From NCBI RefSeq assembly GCF_000745265.1, contig NZ_JQNN01000001.1, positions 4,774,001 to 4,838,000 of the forward strand: DNA of 64,000 nt, given 5' to 3'. Under the pieces are notes generated by a model, which made no database searches, was not told where the DNA came from, and worked only from the letters and a program-made list of their open reading frames with translations. The stretch is from Massilia sp. 9096. GTDB lineage: Bacteria; Pseudomonadota; Gammaproteobacteria; Burkholderiales; Burkholderiaceae_D. Shown here in pieces: positions 9,321 through 19,595 of the stretch. Every line of letters begins with the position of its first letter. Within the stretch, counting starts at the first letter, position 1. The position numbers were made by a program, and so were the translations under genes.

Positions 9321-10150
9321 TGGCACTCGTTAAGATGAAGCCAACCTCCCCAGGCCGCCGCGGCATGGTGAAGGTTGTGAACAACGACCTGTTCAAAGGT
9401 CGTCCGTTCGCAGCCCTGGTTGAGAAGAAATCGAAGACTGCTGGCCGTAACAACAACGGTCACATCACCACCCGCCACATCGGCGGTGGTCACAAGCAGC
9501 ACTATCGCATGATCGACTTCAAGCGCAACGCCAAGGACGGTATTCCGGCCAAGGTCGAGCGTATCGAATACGATCCGAACCGTACCGCGCACATCGCACT
9601 GCTGTGCTACGCGGACGGTCACCGTGCGTACATCATCGCCACCAAAGGCATGGCCGTCGGCGACAGCGTCATGAACGGCGCCGAAGCACCGATCAAGGCC
9701 GGTAACTGCCTGCCGATCCGCAACATCCCGGTCGGTACCGTGATGAACTGCGTCGAAATGCTGCCGGGTAAGGGTGCTCAGATGGCCCGTACCGCTGGCG
9801 CCGGCGTCGTGCTGATGGCCCGCGAAGGCACCTACGCCCAGGTTCGCCTGCGTTCGGGTGAAGTGCGCCGCGTGCACATCGAGTGCCGCGCCACCGTCGG
9901 CGAAGTCGGCAATGCCGAACACAGCCTGCGCAAGATCGGTAAAGCCGGCGCGATGCGTTGGCGCGGTGTCCGCCCGACCGTCCGCGGTGTGGTGATGAAC
10001 CCGGTCGACCACCCGCACGGTGGTGGTGAAGGCAAAACGGCAGCCGGTCGTCATCCGGTGTCGCCATGGGGCCAGCAGACCAAAGGCAAGAAGACCCGTT
10101 CGAACAAGCGTACGTCTTCGATGATCGTTTCGCGTCGCGGCAAGAAATAA
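9320..10150 (+). CDS. rplB: 50S ribosomal protein L2
   Basis: L2 (276 aa) is needed for subunit joining and peptidyl transferase assembly. The N-terminal [13 protein letters not shown] and the C-terminal [16 protein letters not shown], which contains the conserved His of the family (near residue 231), are both present. GAGGAGG at 9307-9313 precedes ATG 9320. The start overlaps the rplW stop by one base. Confidence 0.98.
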   Translation: MALVKMKPTSPGRRGMVKVVNNDLFKGRPFAALVEKKSKTAGRNNNGHITTRHIGGGHKQHYRMIDFKRNAKDGIPAKVERIEYDPNRTAHIALLCYADGHRAYIIATKGMAVGDSVMNGAEAPIKAGNCLPIRNIPVGTVMNCVEMLPGKGAQMARTAGAGVVLMAREGTYAQVRLRSGEVRRVHIECRATVGEVGNAEHSLRKIGKAGAMRWRGVRPTVRGVVMNPVDHPHGGGEGKTAAGRHPVSPWGQQTKGKKTRSNKRTSSMIVSRRGKK

Positions 10151-10160
10151 GGGATAAGAC

Positions 10161-10436
10161 ATGACTCGTTCATTGAAAAAAGGGCCGTTCATCGACGCCC
10201 ACCTGATGAAAAAAGTCGAGACCGCGCAGTCGACCAAGGACAAGAAGCCTGTCAAGACCTGGTCGCGCCGCTCGACGATCACTCCGGACTTCATCGGTCT
10301 GACGATCGCTGTCCACAACGGCAAGGTGCACGTACCTGTGTACGTCTCCGAGAACATGGTCGGTCACAAGCTGGGCGAATTCGCCCTGACCCGCACGTTC
10401 AAGGGCCATGCCGCTGACAAGAAGGCGAAGAAATAA
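10161..10436 (+). CDS. rpsS: 30S ribosomal protein S19
   Basis: S19 (91 aa) is a 30S head protein that pairs with S13 and contacts the A-site region. [20 protein letters not shown] and [17 protein letters not shown] are canonical. It starts 10 bp after rplB with a GGGATAAG-type binding site and ends one base into rplV. Confidence 0.98.
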   Translation: MTRSLKKGPFIDAHLMKKVETAQSTKDKKPVKTWSRRSTITPDFIGLTIAVHNGKVHVPVYVSENMVGHKLGEFALTRTFKGHAADKKAKK

Positions 10437-10765
10437 TGGAAACTAAAGCTATCCTCAAAGGCGTGCGCCTGTCGGAACAGAAAGGCCGCCTGGTCGCCGA
10501 TCTGATCCGTGGCAAGAAAGTCGACGCCGCGCTGAACATCCTGCAGTTCAGCCCGAAAAAGGGCGCGACCATCATCAAGAAGGTTCTGGAGTCCGCAATC
10601 GCGAACGCCGAGCACAACGATGGCGCCGATATCGACGAGCTGAAAGTCGTTCAGATCTACGTCGAAAAGGGCCCGATCCTGAAGCGCTTTACGGCTCGCG
10701 CCAAAGGCCGCGGTGATCGCATCTCGAAACAATCCTGTCACATCTACGTGACTGTCGGCAACTAA
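10436..10765 (+). CDS. rplV: 50S ribosomal protein L22
   Basis: L22 (109 aa) spans the exit tunnel; its beta-hairpin ([20 protein letters not shown], residues 80-99) forms the constriction where macrolides act. Normal length and no obvious hairpin-loop change. ATG overlaps the rpsS stop by one base, implying coupled translation. Confidence 0.98.
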   Translation: METKAILKGVRLSEQKGRLVADLIRGKKVDAALNILQFSPKKGATIIKKVLESAIANAEHNDGADIDELKVVQIYVEKGPILKRFTARAKGRGDRISKQSCHIYVTVGN

Positions 10766-10776
10766 GGAGTCACACG

Positions 10777-11571
10777 ATGGGACAGAAAATCCACCCGACC
10801 GGCTTCCGCCTGTCGGTGACCCGTAACTGGGCCTCGCGCTGGTATGCTGGCAACGGCAACTTCGCTGAAATGCTGAAGGAAGACCTGGAAGCCCGTGCTT
10901 TCCTGAAGAAGAAGCTGAAGAACGCTTCCGTCGGCCGTATCGTCATCGAGCGTCCGGCCAAGAACGCCCGCTTCACGATCTACTCGTCGCGTCCAGGCGT
11001 GGTCATCGGCAAGAAAGGCGAAGACATCGAAGTTCTGAAGTCGTCGCTGACCAAGATCATGGGCGTGCCGGTGCACGTCAATATCGAAGAAATCCGCAAG
11101 CCGGAAATCGACTCGCAGCTGATCGCCGACTCGATCGCCCAGCAGCTCGAAAAGCGCATCATGTTCCGCCGCGCCATGAAGCGCGCGATGCAGAACGCAA
11201 TGCGTCTGGGCGCTGTCGGCATCAAGATCATGTCGTCGGGCCGCCTGAACGGCATCGAGATCGCACGTACCGAATGGTACCGCGAAGGCCGTGTGCCCCT
11301 GCACACCCTGCGCGCCGATATCGACTACGGCACCAGCGAAGCATCGACCACCTACGGCATCATCGGCGTCAAGGTCTGGGTCTACAAGGGCGATCGTTCG
11401 GCAACGGGCGAAGCTCCGGTGATCGACACCCCGCCGGATGAGAAGAAGCCACGCGGCCCGCGCCGCGACGACGGTAAGCCGGCTGGCCGCGGCCGTCCGG
11501 GCGCCAAACCAGGTGCCGCTCCAGCAGGTCGCCGTGCGGCACCGGCTGCAGCTGGCAAAGCAGGAGAATAA
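10777..11571 (+). CDS. rpsC: 30S ribosomal protein S3
   Basis: S3 (264 aa; E. coli 233) forms part of the mRNA entry helicase site. The KH domain (about residues 40-110) contains [14 protein letters not shown]. After about residue 225 the protein carries a basic Pro/Gly/Ala/Arg-rich tail ([17 protein letters not shown] and onward), longer than in E. coli and common among betaproteobacteria. TAAGGAGT precedes the ATG. It lies 11 bp after rplV. Confidence 0.97.
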   Translation: MGQKIHPTGFRLSVTRNWASRWYAGNGNFAEMLKEDLEARAFLKKKLKNASVGRIVIERPAKNARFTIYSSRPGVVIGKKGEDIEVLKSSLTKIMGVPVHVNIEEIRKPEIDSQLIADSIAQQLEKRIMFRRAMKRAMQNAMRLGAVGIKIMSSGRLNGIEIARTEWYREGRVPLHTLRADIDYGTSEASTTYGIIGVKVWVYKGDRSATGEAPVIDTPPDEKKPRGPRRDDGKPAGRGRPGAKPGAAPAGRRAAPAAAGKAGE

Positions 11572-11573
11572 GC

Positions 11574-11993
11574 ATGCTGCAGCCATCGCGCAGGAAATAT
11601 CGTAAAGAGCAGAAAGGCCGCAACACCGGCATTTCGCACACCCGCGGCACCGCTGTGTCGTTCGGCGAATTCGGTCTGAAGGCAGTTGCCCGCGGCCGTA
11701 TCACCGCGCGTCAGATCGAAGCAGCACGTCGCGCCATGACCCGTCACATCAAGCGTGGCGGCCGTATCTGGATCCGTATCTTCCCGGACAAGCCGATCTC
11801 GAACAAGCCGGCCGAAGTCCGTATGGGTAACGGTAAAGGTAACCCGGAGTACTACGTCGCTGAAATCCAGCCGGGCAAGGTCCTGTACGAGATGGACGGC
11901 GTCGCAGAAGAACTGGCGCGCGAAGCATTCCGCCTGGCTGCCGCCAAACTGCCGCTGGCAACCACCTTCGTGGTGCGCCAAGTCGGCCAATAA
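11574..11993 (+). CDS. rplP: 50S ribosomal protein L16
   Basis: L16 (139 aa) helps position tRNA at the A site. [20 protein letters not shown] is the standard N-terminus, and [16 protein letters not shown] segment (here [20 protein letters not shown]) holds the conserved Arg hydroxylated in some bacteria. It begins 2 bp after rpsC with AGGAG inside the rpsC 3' end. Confidence 0.98.
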   Translation: MLQPSRRKYRKEQKGRNTGISHTRGTAVSFGEFGLKAVARGRITARQIEAARRAMTRHIKRGGRIWIRIFPDKPISNKPAEVRMGNGKGNPEYYVAEIQPGKVLYEMDGVAEELAREAFRLAAAKLPLATTFVVRQVGQ

Positions 11994-12005
11994 CAGGAGT
12001 TAAGA

Positions 12006-12197
12006 ATGAAAGCAACGGAACTCCGCGGCAAGGACCAGGCTGGTCTGCAGCAAGAGCTGAACGAGCTGCTGAAGGCGCAATTCGGCCTGCGCATGCAGCT
12101 CGCGACGCAACAGCTGACGAATACCGCCCAGCTCAAGAAAGTGCGCCGCGATATCGCTCGTGTCAAGACCGTGATGAACCAGAAGGAAGCCAAATGA
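12006..12197 (+). CDS. rpmC: 50S ribosomal protein L29
   Basis: L29 (63 aa) is a two-helix hairpin protein near L23 at the tunnel exit. [20 protein letters not shown] and [12 protein letters not shown] match the family. AGGAG at 11996-12000 is the binding site. Overlaps rpsQ by 4 bp (ATGA). Confidence 0.97.
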   Translation: MKATELRGKDQAGLQQELNELLKAQFGLRMQLATQQLTNTAQLKKVRRDIARVKTVMNQKEAK

Positions 12198-12466
12198 ACG
12201 ACACCACTAAAACGGCGCTGAAGCGTACGCTGGTCGGCAAGGTCGTGTCCGACAAAATGGACAAGACGGTGACCGTGCTGATCGAGCGTCACGTCAAGCA
12301 CCCGCTGTACGGCAAGATCATCGTGCGCTCGAACAAGTACCACGCGCACGACGAGACCAACCAGGCCAAGATCGGTGACACGGTCGAGATCTCGGAAGGT
12401 CGCCCGATCTCGAAGACGAAAGCCTGGACCCTGACCAAAGTTGTACAGGTCGCACAGGTCCTGTAA
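12194..12466 (+). CDS. rpsQ: 30S ribosomal protein S17
   Basis: S17 (90 aa) is an OB-fold primary 16S rRNA binder. [20 protein letters not shown] and the central [18 protein letters not shown] are typical. It is the last gene of the S10 group. A 275-bp gap with its own promoter follows before rplN, so transcription probably restarts there. Confidence 0.97.
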   Translation: MNDTTKTALKRTLVGKVVSDKMDKTVTVLIERHVKHPLYGKIIVRSNKYHAHDETNQAKIGDTVEISEGRPISKTKAWTLTKVVQVAQVL

Positions 12467-12525
12467 AAGCGCAGAAGCGAAGGTGTTGTAAAGCCGTCGG
12501 TTTTAAGGCACCTCCAAAATTTGTC

Positions 12526-12554
12526 TTGCGTGGCCCGCTGGTATCTGGGATACT
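12526..12554 (+). promoter_or_regulatory. Promoter of the spc operon (rplN)
   Basis: TTGCGT (12526-12531), a 17-bp spacer and GATACT (12549-12554), followed by AGCGGGCTTCG. The bases after the -10 nearly repeat those after the rplC promoter (AGCCGGCTTCG). It predicts a leader of about 180 nt upstream of rplN. The remaining bases of the gap show no gene. Confidence 0.65.
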
Positions 12555-12689
12555 AGCGGGCTTCGTTCATGTGTCGCCGCAGTTCATCCCCGCGATCGCT
12601 GCGGCCTGCAATGAAGCACATTGGAAAGTCCAATCACCCAAGCGTGATGCCCAGCAGGGCGTTGCGACGGGACCAAGACTGACCGCAGG

Positions 12690-12712
12690 CCCACGGATTT
12701 CCGTGGGGTTTT
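12690..12712 (+). promoter_or_regulatory. Terminator-like hairpin (possible attenuator) before rplN
   Basis: CCCACGGA/TCCGTGGG (12690-12707) is a near-perfect stem with a very small loop, followed by GTTTTCT. It lies 30 bp upstream of the rplN ATG and downstream of the promoter at 12526. An intrinsic terminator placed between promoter and first gene suggests attenuation, though the T tract is short. Confidence 0.45.
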
Positions 12713-12741
12713 CTACGGCTTAAGTTGGGAAAGAAAATATC

Positions 12742-13110
12742 ATGATTCAAACCGAAAGCCGGCTCGAAGTGGCCGACAATACCGGTGCAAAAGAAGTTCT
12801 GTGCATCAAGGTATTGGGCGGCTCCAAGCGCCGTTATGCCAGCATTGGCGACGTGATCAAGGTCACCGTGAAGCAAGCAGCTCCGCGCGGCCGCGTCAAG
12901 AAAGGCGAAATCTACAACGCCGTGGTCGTGCGTACCGCCAAGGGCGTGCGCCGTCAGGACGGCTCCCTGGTGAAGTTCGACGGCAACGCCGCCGTTCTGC
13001 TGAACGCCAAGCTGGAGCCGATCGGCACCCGTATCTTCGGACCGGTGACGCGCGAACTGCGTACCGAAAAGTTCATGAAGATCGTGTCCCTGGCACCTGA
13101 AGTTCTGTAA
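12742..13110 (+). CDS. rplN: 50S ribosomal protein L14
   Basis: L14 (122 aa) lies at the subunit interface and is the target of the silencing factor Rsf[21 protein letters not shown] and the C-terminal [18 protein letters not shown] are canonical. First gene of the spc group here, with GGGAAAG upstream of ATG. Leader region described separately. Confidence 0.98.
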   Translation: MIQTESRLEVADNTGAKEVLCIKVLGGSKRRYASIGDVIKVTVKQAAPRGRVKKGEIYNAVVVRTAKGVRRQDGSLVKFDGNAAVLLNAKLEPIGTRIFGPVTRELRTEKFMKIVSLAPEVL

Positions 13111-13120
13111 GGGAGTCGTA

Positions 13121-13435
13121 ATGGATAAGATTCGTAAAAACGACGAAGTGGTCGTCCTGGCCGGCAAAGACAAGGGCAAGCGTGGCGTGGTTTCGCGTCG
13201 CGTCGACGCCGAGCACGTCATCGTCGATGGCGTGAACGTGGCCAAGAAGGCCGTCAAGCCGAACCCGATGACCGGCGTCACTGGTGGCATCGTCGACAAG
13301 GCCATGCCGATTCACGTCTCGAACGTCGCGCTGTTCAACGCAGCGAGCGGCAAGGCTGATCGCGTTGGCTTCAAGGAAGTGGATGGCAAAAAAGTCCGCG
13401 TCTTCAAGTCGAATGGCGAAGTAGTGAAAGGGTAA
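13121..13435 (+). CDS. rplX: 50S ribosomal protein L24
   Basis: L24 (104 aa) is an assembly initiator for the large subunit and carries an N-terminal KOW motif, here [19 protein letters not shown] (residues 11-29). GGGAGTCGTA precedes ATG, 10 bp after rplN. Normal length. Confidence 0.98.
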   Translation: MDKIRKNDEVVVLAGKDKGKRGVVSRRVDAEHVIVDGVNVAKKAVKPNPMTGVTGGIVDKAMPIHVSNVALFNAASGKADRVGFKEVDGKKVRVFKSNGEVVKG

Positions 13436-13441
13436 GAGAAA

Positions 13442-13981
13442 ATGGCCCGTCTCCAACAAGTTTATAAAGAAAAAGTCGTCTCCGAGCTGACCGAGAAATT
13501 CGGTTACAAGTCGGTGATGGAAGTGCCGCGCCTGACCAAGATCACCCTGAACATGGGTCTGTCGGAAGCAGTCGCCGACAAGAAGATCATCGAGCACGCC
13601 ACTGGCGACCTGACCAAGATCGCCGGCCAGAAGCCGGTCGTGACCAAGGCTCGCAAGGCAATCGCAGGTTTCAAGATCCGCGAAGGCTACCCGATCGGCA
13701 CGATGGTGACCCTGCGCGGCGCCCGCATGTACGAATTCCTGGACCGCTTCATCACCGTCGCGCTGCCGCGCGTGCGTGACTTCCGAGGCGTGAGCGGTAA
13801 ATCGTTCGACGGTCGTGGCAACTACAACATCGGCGTCAAAGAGCAGATCATCTTCCCGGAAATCGATTACGACAAGATCGATGCGCTGCGTGGCATGAAC
13901 ATCTCGATCACCACCACCGCCAAGACCGACGAAGAAGCCAAAGCGCTGCTCGCCGCCTTCAAATTCCCGTTCAGGAACTAA
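13442..13981 (+). CDS. rplE: 50S ribosomal protein L5
   Basis: L5 (179 aa) binds 5S rRNA and contacts P-site tRNA and S13. The sequence from [20 protein letters not shown] through the C-terminal [23 protein letters not shown] segment (here [19 protein letters not shown]) is standard. It starts 6 bp after rplX. In E. coli the early rplE mRNA carries the S8 regulatory site; I could not confirm an equivalent fold here. Confidence 0.98.
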   Translation: MARLQQVYKEKVVSELTEKFGYKSVMEVPRLTKITLNMGLSEAVADKKIIEHATGDLTKIAGQKPVVTKARKAIAGFKIREGYPIGTMVTLRGARMYEFLDRFITVALPRVRDFRGVSGKSFDGRGNYNIGVKEQIIFPEIDYDKIDALRGMNISITTTAKTDEEAKALLAAFKFPFRN

Positions 13982-13983
13982 GC

Positions 13984-14289
13984 ATGGCAAAACTTGCACT
14001 GATTAACCGCGAACAGAAGCGTGCAGACCTGGTGGAGAAATTCGCCGCAAAGCGTGCCGCTCTGAAAGCAATCATCGACGACCAGTCGAAGACCGACGAA
14101 GAGCGTTACGAAGCGCGCCTGAAACTGCAGGCCCTGCCGCGTAACTCGGCCCCGACCCGCCAGCGCAACCGTTGCGCAATGACCGGCCGTCCGCGTGGCA
14201 CCTTCCGTAAATTCGGTCTGGCCCGTACCAAACTCCGCGAATTCGCCATGAAAGGCGAAATCCCGGGTATGACCAAAGCTAGCTGGTAA
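13984..14289 (+). CDS. rpsN: 30S ribosomal protein S14 (zinc-free type)
   Basis: S14 (101 aa) is the long form found in proteobacteria. It lacks the CxxC zinc-binding pairs of the short S14 paralogue, keeping [20 protein letters not shown] in their place. It ends with [11 protein letters not shown] as usual. It starts 2 bp after rplE. Confidence 0.98.
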   Translation: MAKLALINREQKRADLVEKFAAKRAALKAIIDDQSKTDEERYEARLKLQALPRNSAPTRQRNRCAMTGRPRGTFRKFGLARTKLREFAMKGEIPGMTKASW

Positions 14290-14303
14290 TAGGAGACTAA
14301 GCA

Positions 14304-14699
14304 ATGAGTATGAGCGATCCTATCGCCGATATGCTGACCCGCATTCGCAACGCCCAAGTCGTGCAGAAGACCAATGTGTCGATGCCGTCCTCGAAAGTCA
14401 AAGTTGCGATCGCCAACGTCCTGAAGGACGAGGGTTACATCGAAGATTTCGCCGTGACCACCGAAGGTGGCAAGGCTGAACTGCAAATCGGTTTGAAATA
14501 TTACGTTGGCCGTCCGGTTATCGAGCGCATCGAGCGCGTGTCCCGTCCTGGCCTGCGCATCTACAAGGGCAAGGACGATATCCCTCAGGTCATGAATGGC
14601 CTGGGCGTGGCAATCGTCTCGACCCCGCAAGGTGTGATGACCGACCGTAAAGCACGTGCAACCGGTGTCGGTGGCGAAGTGCTTTGCTACGTGGCTTAA
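14304..14699 (+). CDS. rpsH: 30S ribosomal protein S8
   Basis: S8 (131 aa) binds the 16S central domain and in E. coli represses the spc operon. [20 protein letters not shown] and [20 protein letters not shown] are diagnostic. GGAG at 14292-14295 precedes ATG. It is 14 bp after rpsN. Confidence 0.98.
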   Translation: MSMSDPIADMLTRIRNAQVVQKTNVSMPSSKVKVAIANVLKDEGYIEDFAVTTEGGKAELQIGLKYYVGRPVIERIERVSRPGLRIYKGKDDIPQVMNGLGVAIVSTPQGVMTDRKARATGVGGEVLCYVA

Positions 14700-14709
14700 G
14701 GAGTAGACG

Positions 14710-15243
14710 ATGTCTCGAGTAGCTAAGATGCCAATCGCCGTCCCGGCCGGTGCCGATGTCGCAATCAACGCGTCGTCCATCACCGTCAAGGGCCCGCTGG
14801 GCACCCTGACCCAGCCGCTGAACGGCCTGGTCAAAGTCAACAACAACAACGGCACGCTGTCGTTCGACGTCATCGACGATTCCCGCGAATCGAACGCGAT
14901 GTCGGGCACGCTGCGCGCCCTGGTGAACAACATGGTGACCGGCGTCACCAAGGGTTTCGAAAAGCGCCTGACCCTGGTCGGCGTGGGCTACAAGGCAGCT
15001 GTGCAGGGCAACGCCCTGAACCTGTCGCTGGGCTTCTCGCACCCGGTTCTGCACGCGATGCCGGAAGGTATCACTGCCGCCACCCCGACCCCGACCGAGA
15101 TCCTGATCAAGGGTATCGATCGTCAAAAGGTCGGCCAGGTCGCCGCAGAAGTGCGCGCTTACCGCTCGCCTGAGCCGTACAAGGGCAAGGGTGTCCGTTA
15201 TGCGGACGAAGTGGTTAAGCTTAAAGAAACCAAGAAGAAATAA
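14710..15243 (+). CDS. rplF: 50S ribosomal protein L6
   Basis: L6 (177 aa) has two copies of a related alpha/beta fold and sits near the sarcin-ricin loop. [19 protein letters not shown] and the C-terminal [20 protein letters not shown] are typical. It starts 10 bp after rpsH with AAGGAGTAG upstream. Confidence 0.98.
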   Translation: MSRVAKMPIAVPAGADVAINASSITVKGPLGTLTQPLNGLVKVNNNNGTLSFDVIDDSRESNAMSGTLRALVNNMVTGVTKGFEKRLTLVGVGYKAAVQGNALNLSLGFSHPVLHAMPEGITAATPTPTEILIKGIDRQKVGQVAAEVRAYRSPEPYKGKGVRYADEVVKLKETKKK

Positions 15244-15255
15244 TCGGAGCTGACG

Positions 15256-15618
15256 ATGGACAAGAAAGAATCGCGTCTGCGTCGCGGACGCCAGACCCGC
15301 ATCAAGATCGCGCAGCTGGGCGTGAACCGCCTGCAGGTGCATCGCACCAACCTGCACATCTATGCAAACCTGATCAGCCCGGACGCGACCGTCCTGGTGT
15401 CGGCTTCGACGCTGGAAGCGGATGTGCGCGCGGAACTGGGCGGCAAATCGGGCGCGGGCGGCAACGCCGCGGCCGCTGCCCTGGTCGGCAAGCGCGTCGC
15501 AGAGAAAGCACTGCAAGCTGGAATCACCGAAGTCGCATTCGACCGTTCGGGTTTCCGTTACCACGGCCGTGTCAAAGCGCTGGCAGAAGCTGCCCGCGAA
15601 GCCGGTCTGAAGTTCTAA
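15256..15618 (+). CDS. rplR: 50S ribosomal protein L18
   Basis: L18 (120 aa) brings 5S rRNA to the large subunit together with L5. It has a basic N-terminus ([18 protein letters not shown]) and the conserved [25 protein letters not shown]-terminus (split here: [15 protein letters not shown]). GGAG lies upstream of ATG. Confidence 0.98.
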   Translation: MDKKESRLRRGRQTRIKIAQLGVNRLQVHRTNLHIYANLISPDATVLVSASTLEADVRAELGGKSGAGGNAAAAALVGKRVAEKALQAGITEVAFDRSGFRYHGRVKALAEAAREAGLKF

Positions 15619-15630
15619 GGAAGAATCGTC

Positions 15631-16149
15631 ATGGCAAAAATGCAAGCGAAAATGGCAAGCGACAAGCCGGATGATGGCATGCGCGAGAAAATGATCGCGA
15701 TCAACCGCGTGACCAAAGTGGTCAAGGGTGGTCGTATCATGGGTTTTGCAGCACTGACCGTTGTCGGTGACGGCGATGGCCGCATCGGCATGGGCAAGGG
15801 CAAGTCGAAGGAAGTTCCGGTCGGCGTGCAAAAAGCGATGGAAGAAGCCCGTCGCAACCTGATCAAGGTGCCCCTCAAGAACGGTACGCTGCAGCACACC
15901 GTCACCGGCCGTCACGGCGCCTCGCGCGTCCTGATGTCGCCGGCCAAGCCGGGTACCGGCGTCATCGCCGGCGGCGCAATGCGCGCCATCTTCGAGGTGA
16001 TGGGCGTGACTGACGTGGTCGCCAAGTCGACCGGTTCGTCGAACCCGTACAACCTGGTTCGTGCAACGCTCGACGGCCTGGCCAAAATGAGCACTCCGGC
16101 TGACATCGCTGCCAAGCGCGGCAAGTCGGTGGAAGAGATCCTGGGTTAA
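15631..16149 (+). CDS. rpsE: 30S ribosomal protein S5
   Basis: S5 (172 aa) governs decoding accuracy and mRNA unwinding. The spectinomycin-loop region [19 protein letters not shown] (about residues 29-47) and [19 protein letters not shown] are intact. GGAAGAATCGTC precedes ATG. It lies 12 bp after rplR. Confidence 0.98.
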   Translation: MAKMQAKMASDKPDDGMREKMIAINRVTKVVKGGRIMGFAALTVVGDGDGRIGMGKGKSKEVPVGVQKAMEEARRNLIKVPLKNGTLQHTVTGRHGASRVLMSPAKPGTGVIAGGAMRAIFEVMGVTDVVAKSTGSSNPYNLVRATLDGLAKMSTPADIAAKRGKSVEEILG

Positions 16150-16160
16150 GGGGAATTACC

Positions 16161-16340
16161 ATGGCAAACACCATCAAAATCAAGCTGGTCAAAGGCCTGA
16201 TCGGTACCCGTCAGGATCACCGCGCCACCGTGCGCGGTCTGGGTCTGCGTCGTGTCAACTCGGTCTCCGAGCTGCAGGACACCCCGGCAATCCGCGGCAT
16301 GATCAACAAGGTCAACTACCTCGTGAAAATTGTCGACTAA
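16161..16340 (+). CDS. rpmD: 50S ribosomal protein L30
   Basis: L30 (59 aa) begins [20 protein letters not shown] and ends [11 protein letters not shown], and is of normal length. GGGGAA at 16150-16155 is the binding site. The gene fills the 218-bp interval between rpsE and rplO, as in other spc operons. Confidence 0.96.
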   Translation: MANTIKIKLVKGLIGTRQDHRATVRGLGLRRVNSVSELQDTPAIRGMINKVNYLVKIVD

Positions 16341-16367
16341 GCCTCGGCTTGGTCAACGGAGAACATA

Positions 16368-16799
16368 ATGCAACTCAATACCATCCAACCCGCAGACGGC
16401 GCCAAGCACGCAAAGCGCCGCGTCGGTCGCGGTATCGGTTCGGGCCTGGGCAAGACTGCCGGCCGCGGCCACAAAGGTCAGAAATCGCGTTCGGGCGGCT
16501 TCCACAAAGTCGGTTTCGAAGGCGGTCAGATGCCTCTGCAGCGTCGTCTGCCGAAGCGCGGCTTCAAATCGCTGAACGCCACCTTCAAGGCTGAAGTGCG
16601 CCTGTCCGACCTGAACGCCCTGGCTGTCGGCGACGTCGACATCCTGGTGCTCAAGCAAGCCGGCGTGCTGTCGGTCGTCGCTCGCGACGTGCGCGTGATC
16701 CTGTCGGGCGAAATCACCAAAGCGGTGAACCTGAAGGGCATCAAGGCGACCGCTGGCGCGAAAGCAGCGATCGAAGCAGCTGGCGGTTCGGTCGCCTAA
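16368..16799 (+). CDS. rplO: 50S ribosomal protein L15
   Basis: L15 (143 aa) is a late-assembly 50S protein with a long basic N-terminal extension. The glycine-rich [20 protein letters not shown] and the [20 protein letters not shown] segment are diagnostic. ACGGAGAA lies upstream of ATG. It precedes secY by 29 bp. Confidence 0.98.
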   Translation: MQLNTIQPADGAKHAKRRVGRGIGSGLGKTAGRGHKGQKSRSGGFHKVGFEGGQMPLQRRLPKRGFKSLNATFKAEVRLSDLNALAVGDVDILVLKQAGVLSVVARDVRVILSGEITKAVNLKGIKATAGAKAAIEAAGGSVA

Positions 16800-16828
16800 A
16801 CGCGGCCGCTGCCTGATCGGAGCAAAAA

Positions 16829-18160
16829 TTGGCGACTAATTCACAACTTGGTAAAAGCGCCGCATCCGGTTTCCCCTGGGGCCGGTTGTGGTTCCTGCTT
16901 GGGGCATTGGTCGTGTACCGCATCGGAGCGCACATCCCGGTTCCCGGGATCGATCCGGTCGCCATGGCCAGGCTGTTGGAGCAGAACTCGGGCGGCATCC
17001 TGGGCATGTTGAACATGTTCTCGGGCGGTTCGATTGCCCGTGCCGCCGTGTTCGCTCTCGGTATCACGCCTTACATTTCGGCTTCGATCATCATGCAGCT
17101 GGCGTCGATCGTCTCGCCGCAGATGGAAGCGCTGAAGAAGGAGGGCGAAGCCGGCCGCCGCAAGATCACCCAGTACACCCGGTATTTCACGGTTGCACTG
17201 GCGTTGTTCCAGGCGTTCGGCATCGCGGTGGCGCTGGAAGGGCAGGGCGTTGTGGTAGACCCCGGCTTCCATTTCCGCTTCGTCGCCGTCGTGTCCCTCT
17301 TGACCGGCACCATGTTCCTGATGTGGCTGGGCGAGCAGATCACCGAGCGCGGTCTTGGCAACGGCATTTCGATCATCATTTTTGCCGGTATCGCAGCCGG
17401 TCTGCCGAGCGCCCTGGGTAGCTTGTTTACCCTGGTGTCGAACGGTTCGATCAGCAGCATTGCCGCCATCCTGATCGTCATTCTGGTGGCCCTGGTGACT
17501 TACGCTGTCGTGTTCATCGAACGCGGCCAGCGCAAGATTCTGGTGAATTACGCGAAACGCCAGGTCGGTAACAAGATCTACGGTGGCCAAACCAGCCACC
17601 TGCCGTTGAAGTTGAACATGGCCGGCGTGATCCCGCCGATCTTCGCTTCCTCGATCATCTTGTTCCCGTCCACGATCGTCGACTGGTTCACGAAGGGCAA
17701 GGACACGACGAATCCGTTCATCGGCTTCCTGCGTGACCTGGCCGCTTCGCTGAGCCCTGGCGAGCCGATCTATGTGTTGCTGTACGCGGTGGCGATCGTG
17801 TTCTTCTGCTTCTTTTACACGGCGCTGGTCTTTAACAGCAAGGAAACGGCGGACAACTTGAAGAAGAGCGGAGCATTCGTGCCGGGCATCCGTCCGGGCG
17901 AGCAGACTGCACGCTACATCGACAAGATCCTGATGCGCCTGACCCTGGCCGGCGCGGTGTATATCACGCTGGTCTGCCTGGTGCCGCAATTCCTGCAAAG
18001 CTATTGGAAGGTGCCTTTCTACTTTGGCGGTACTTCGCTCCTGATCATCGTGGTCGTCACGATGGATTTCATGGCGCAAGTACAGAACTACGTCATGTCG
18101 CAACAGTACGAGTCGCTGCTGCGTAAGGCAAATTTCAAGGGCGGCATGCCGTCGCGTTAA
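16829..18160 (+). CDS. secY: Protein translocase subunit SecY
   Basis: SecY (443 aa) is the ten-helix pore of the Sec translocon in the inner membrane. Hallmarks are HIPVPGID in the first periplasmic segment, the plug region after [20 protein letters not shown], and loop 4/5 [20 protein letters not shown]. The start codon is TTG 16829, chosen because GGAG (16819-16822) is 6 bp upstream and [10 protein letters not shown] matches the family N-terminus. It is the usual last large gene of the spc operon, followed by infA and rpmJ. Confidence 0.97.
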   Translation: MATNSQLGKSAASGFPWGRLWFLLGALVVYRIGAHIPVPGIDPVAMARLLEQNSGGILGMLNMFSGGSIARAAVFALGITPYISASIIMQLASIVSPQMEALKKEGEAGRRKITQYTRYFTVALALFQAFGIAVALEGQGVVVDPGFHFRFVAVVSLLTGTMFLMWLGEQITERGLGNGISIIIFAGIAAGLPSALGSLFTLVSNGSISSIAAILIVILVALVTYAVVFIERGQRKILVNYAKRQVGNKIYGGQTSHLPLKLNMAGVIPPIFASSIILFPSTIVDWFTKGKDTTNPFIGFLRDLAASLSPGEPIYVLLYAVAIVFFCFFYTALVFNSKETADNLKKSGAFVPGIRPGEQTARYIDKILMRLTLAGAVYITLVCLVPQFLQSYWKVPFYFGGTSLLIIVVVTMDFMAQVQNYVMSQQYESLLRKANFKGGMPSR

Positions 18161-18190
18161 GCGATGGGCGCCCAGGAGTGAACAGACCGA

Positions 18191-18409
18191 ATGGCAAAAG
18201 ACGACGTCATCCAAATGCAAGGTGAGATTCTCGAGAATCTCCCGAACGCGACCTTTCGCGTAAAGCTGGAAAACGGGCACGTGGTGCTCGGACACATCTC
18301 TGGGAAAATGCGCATGAACTACATTCGCATTTTACCTGGCGACAAGGTAACGGTAGAATTGACCCCTTACGACTTGTCCCGGGCCCGCATCGTGTTCCGC
18401 ACCAAGTAA
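18191..18409 (+). CDS. infA: Translation initiation factor IF-1
   Basis: IF-1 (72 aa) is an S1/OB-fold factor that occupies the 30S A site during initiation. [20 protein letters not shown] and [21 protein letters not shown] are canonical. It lies between secY and rpmJ, as in many betaproteobacteria. CAGGAGTG is upstream. Confidence 0.98.
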   Translation: MAKDDVIQMQGEILENLPNATFRVKLENGHVVLGHISGKMRMNYIRILPGDKVTVELTPYDLSRARIVFRTK

Positions 18410-18442
18410 AACACTGATTTCGAATCTATAAGAGAGTGCAAA

Positions 18443-18556
18443 ATGAAAGTTAACGCTTCAGTCAAGCGGATCTGCCGCAACTGCAAGATCATCAAGCGCA
18501 AGGGCGTGGTCCGTGTGATCTGCGTCGAGCCGCGTCATAAGCAGCGTCAAGGTTAA
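18443..18556 (+). CDS. rpmJ: 50S ribosomal protein L36 (zinc-binding type)
   Basis: L36 (37 aa) reads [20 protein letters not shown] followed by [17 protein letters not shown]. The zinc ligands Cys11, Cys14, Cys27 and His32 are all present, so this is the C+ form rather than the zinc-free paralogue. It sits 33 bp after infA and 12 bp before rpsM. Confidence 0.96.
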   Translation: MKVNASVKRICRNCKIIKRKGVVRVICVEPRHKQRQG

Positions 18557-18568
18557 GAGGAATAACGA

Positions 18569-18934
18569 ATGGCACGTATTGCAGGGGTCAACGTCCCCAA
18601 TCACCAGCACACCGTCATCGGCCTGACGGCTATCTATGGCATCGGCCGTACCCGCTCGAAGCAGATCTGCGCGTCGACCGGCGTTGCGACCGACAAGAAG
18701 GTCAAGGATCTGGACGACAACGAACTGGAAAAGCTGCGTGATGCAGTCGGCAAGTTCGTGGTCGAAGGCGATCTGCGCCGTGAGCTGTCCATGAACATCA
18801 AGCGTTTGATGGACCTGGGCTGCTACCGCGGCATGCGTCACCGCAAGGGCCTGCCGGTCCGCGGCCAGCGCACCCGTACCAATGCACGTACCCGCAAGGG
18901 CCCGCGCAAGGCAGCTCAATCGCTCAAGAAATAA
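18569..18934 (+). CDS. rpsM: 30S ribosomal protein S13
   Basis: S13 (121 aa) contacts the P-site tRNA and L5. [20 protein letters not shown] and the basic tail [20 protein letters not shown] are typical. AGAGGAATAACG lies before ATG. In E. coli the leader before rpsM carries the S4 pseudoknot; the short 12-bp spacing here leaves no room for one. Confidence 0.98.
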   Translation: MARIAGVNVPNHQHTVIGLTAIYGIGRTRSKQICASTGVATDKKVKDLDDNELEKLRDAVGKFVVEGDLRRELSMNIKRLMDLGCYRGMRHRKGLPVRGQRTRTNARTRKGPRKAAQSLKK

Positions 18935-18948
18935 TCTAGGAACCGACC

Positions 18949-19353
18949 ATGGCTAAGCAACAAAGCTCGGCGGCTGCAGCCCGCATCCGCAAGAAAGTCA
19001 AAAAGAACGTCGCCGAAGGCATCGCACACGTCCACGCATCGTTCAACAACACCATCATCACGATCACCGATCGTCAGGGCAATGCTCTGTCGTGGGCAAC
19101 CTCCGGCGGTGCTGGCTTCAAGGGTTCGCGTAAATCGACCCCGTTCGCGGCTCAGGTCGCAGCCGAAGCAGCTGGCAAGGTCGCTCAGGAATACGGCGTG
19201 AAGAACCTGGAAGTGCGTATCAAGGGCCCGGGCCCTGGCCGTGAGTCGGCAGTGCGCGCGCTGAACAACCTGGGCATCAAGATCACCGAGATCCAGGACG
19301 TGACCCCGGTTCCGCACAACGGTTGCCGTCCGCCGAAGCGTCGTCGTATCTAA
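18949..19353 (+). CDS. rpsK: 30S ribosomal protein S11
   Basis: S11 (134 aa) lies in the 30S platform near the mRNA exit. [20 protein letters not shown] and the C-terminal [18 protein letters not shown] are conserved; the N-terminus of the latter is the isoaspartate region known in E. coli. It starts 14 bp after rpsM and is followed by a 242-bp gap that contains a -10-like element. Confidence 0.98.
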   Translation: MAKQQSSAAAARIRKKVKKNVAEGIAHVHASFNNTIITITDRQGNALSWATSGGAGFKGSRKSTPFAAQVAAEAAGKVAQEYGVKNLEVRIKGPGPGRESAVRALNNLGIKITEIQDVTPVPHNGCRPPKRRRI

Positions 19354-19441
19354 TACCCGACAGCGGGTCCGCCCGCGCCAGGTTGCAGATACGCCACGCC
19401 GTGGTGTAAAAATCGCCGGTGCAGTTAGCCCCGAAATGGGT

Positions 19442-19447
19442 TATACT
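19442..19447 (+). promoter_or_regulatory. Possible -10 element before rpsD
   Basis: TATACT followed by GCCCGGC lies in the 242-bp rpsK-rpsD gap. Its context GTTATACTGCC matches that upstream of rpsJ (TGTTATACTGCC). I see no clear -35. An inverted pair GGACGT (19467-19472) and ACGTCC (19499-19504) lies downstream and could shape a leader. The unusually long gap supports an internal promoter. Confidence 0.4.
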
Positions 19448-19595
19448 GCCCGGCTATTGTCGCCTTGGACGTCCTGTCCCGGGCATTTCATGCAAGCCAC
19501 GTCCGGTCTCAATGCAGAATCGGACTAGCGCCTGTTGTGCTGGCTCAATGAGCCGGTTCATCTGGGGCGTGATCATTTGAAAAAAGGAATTTAAC

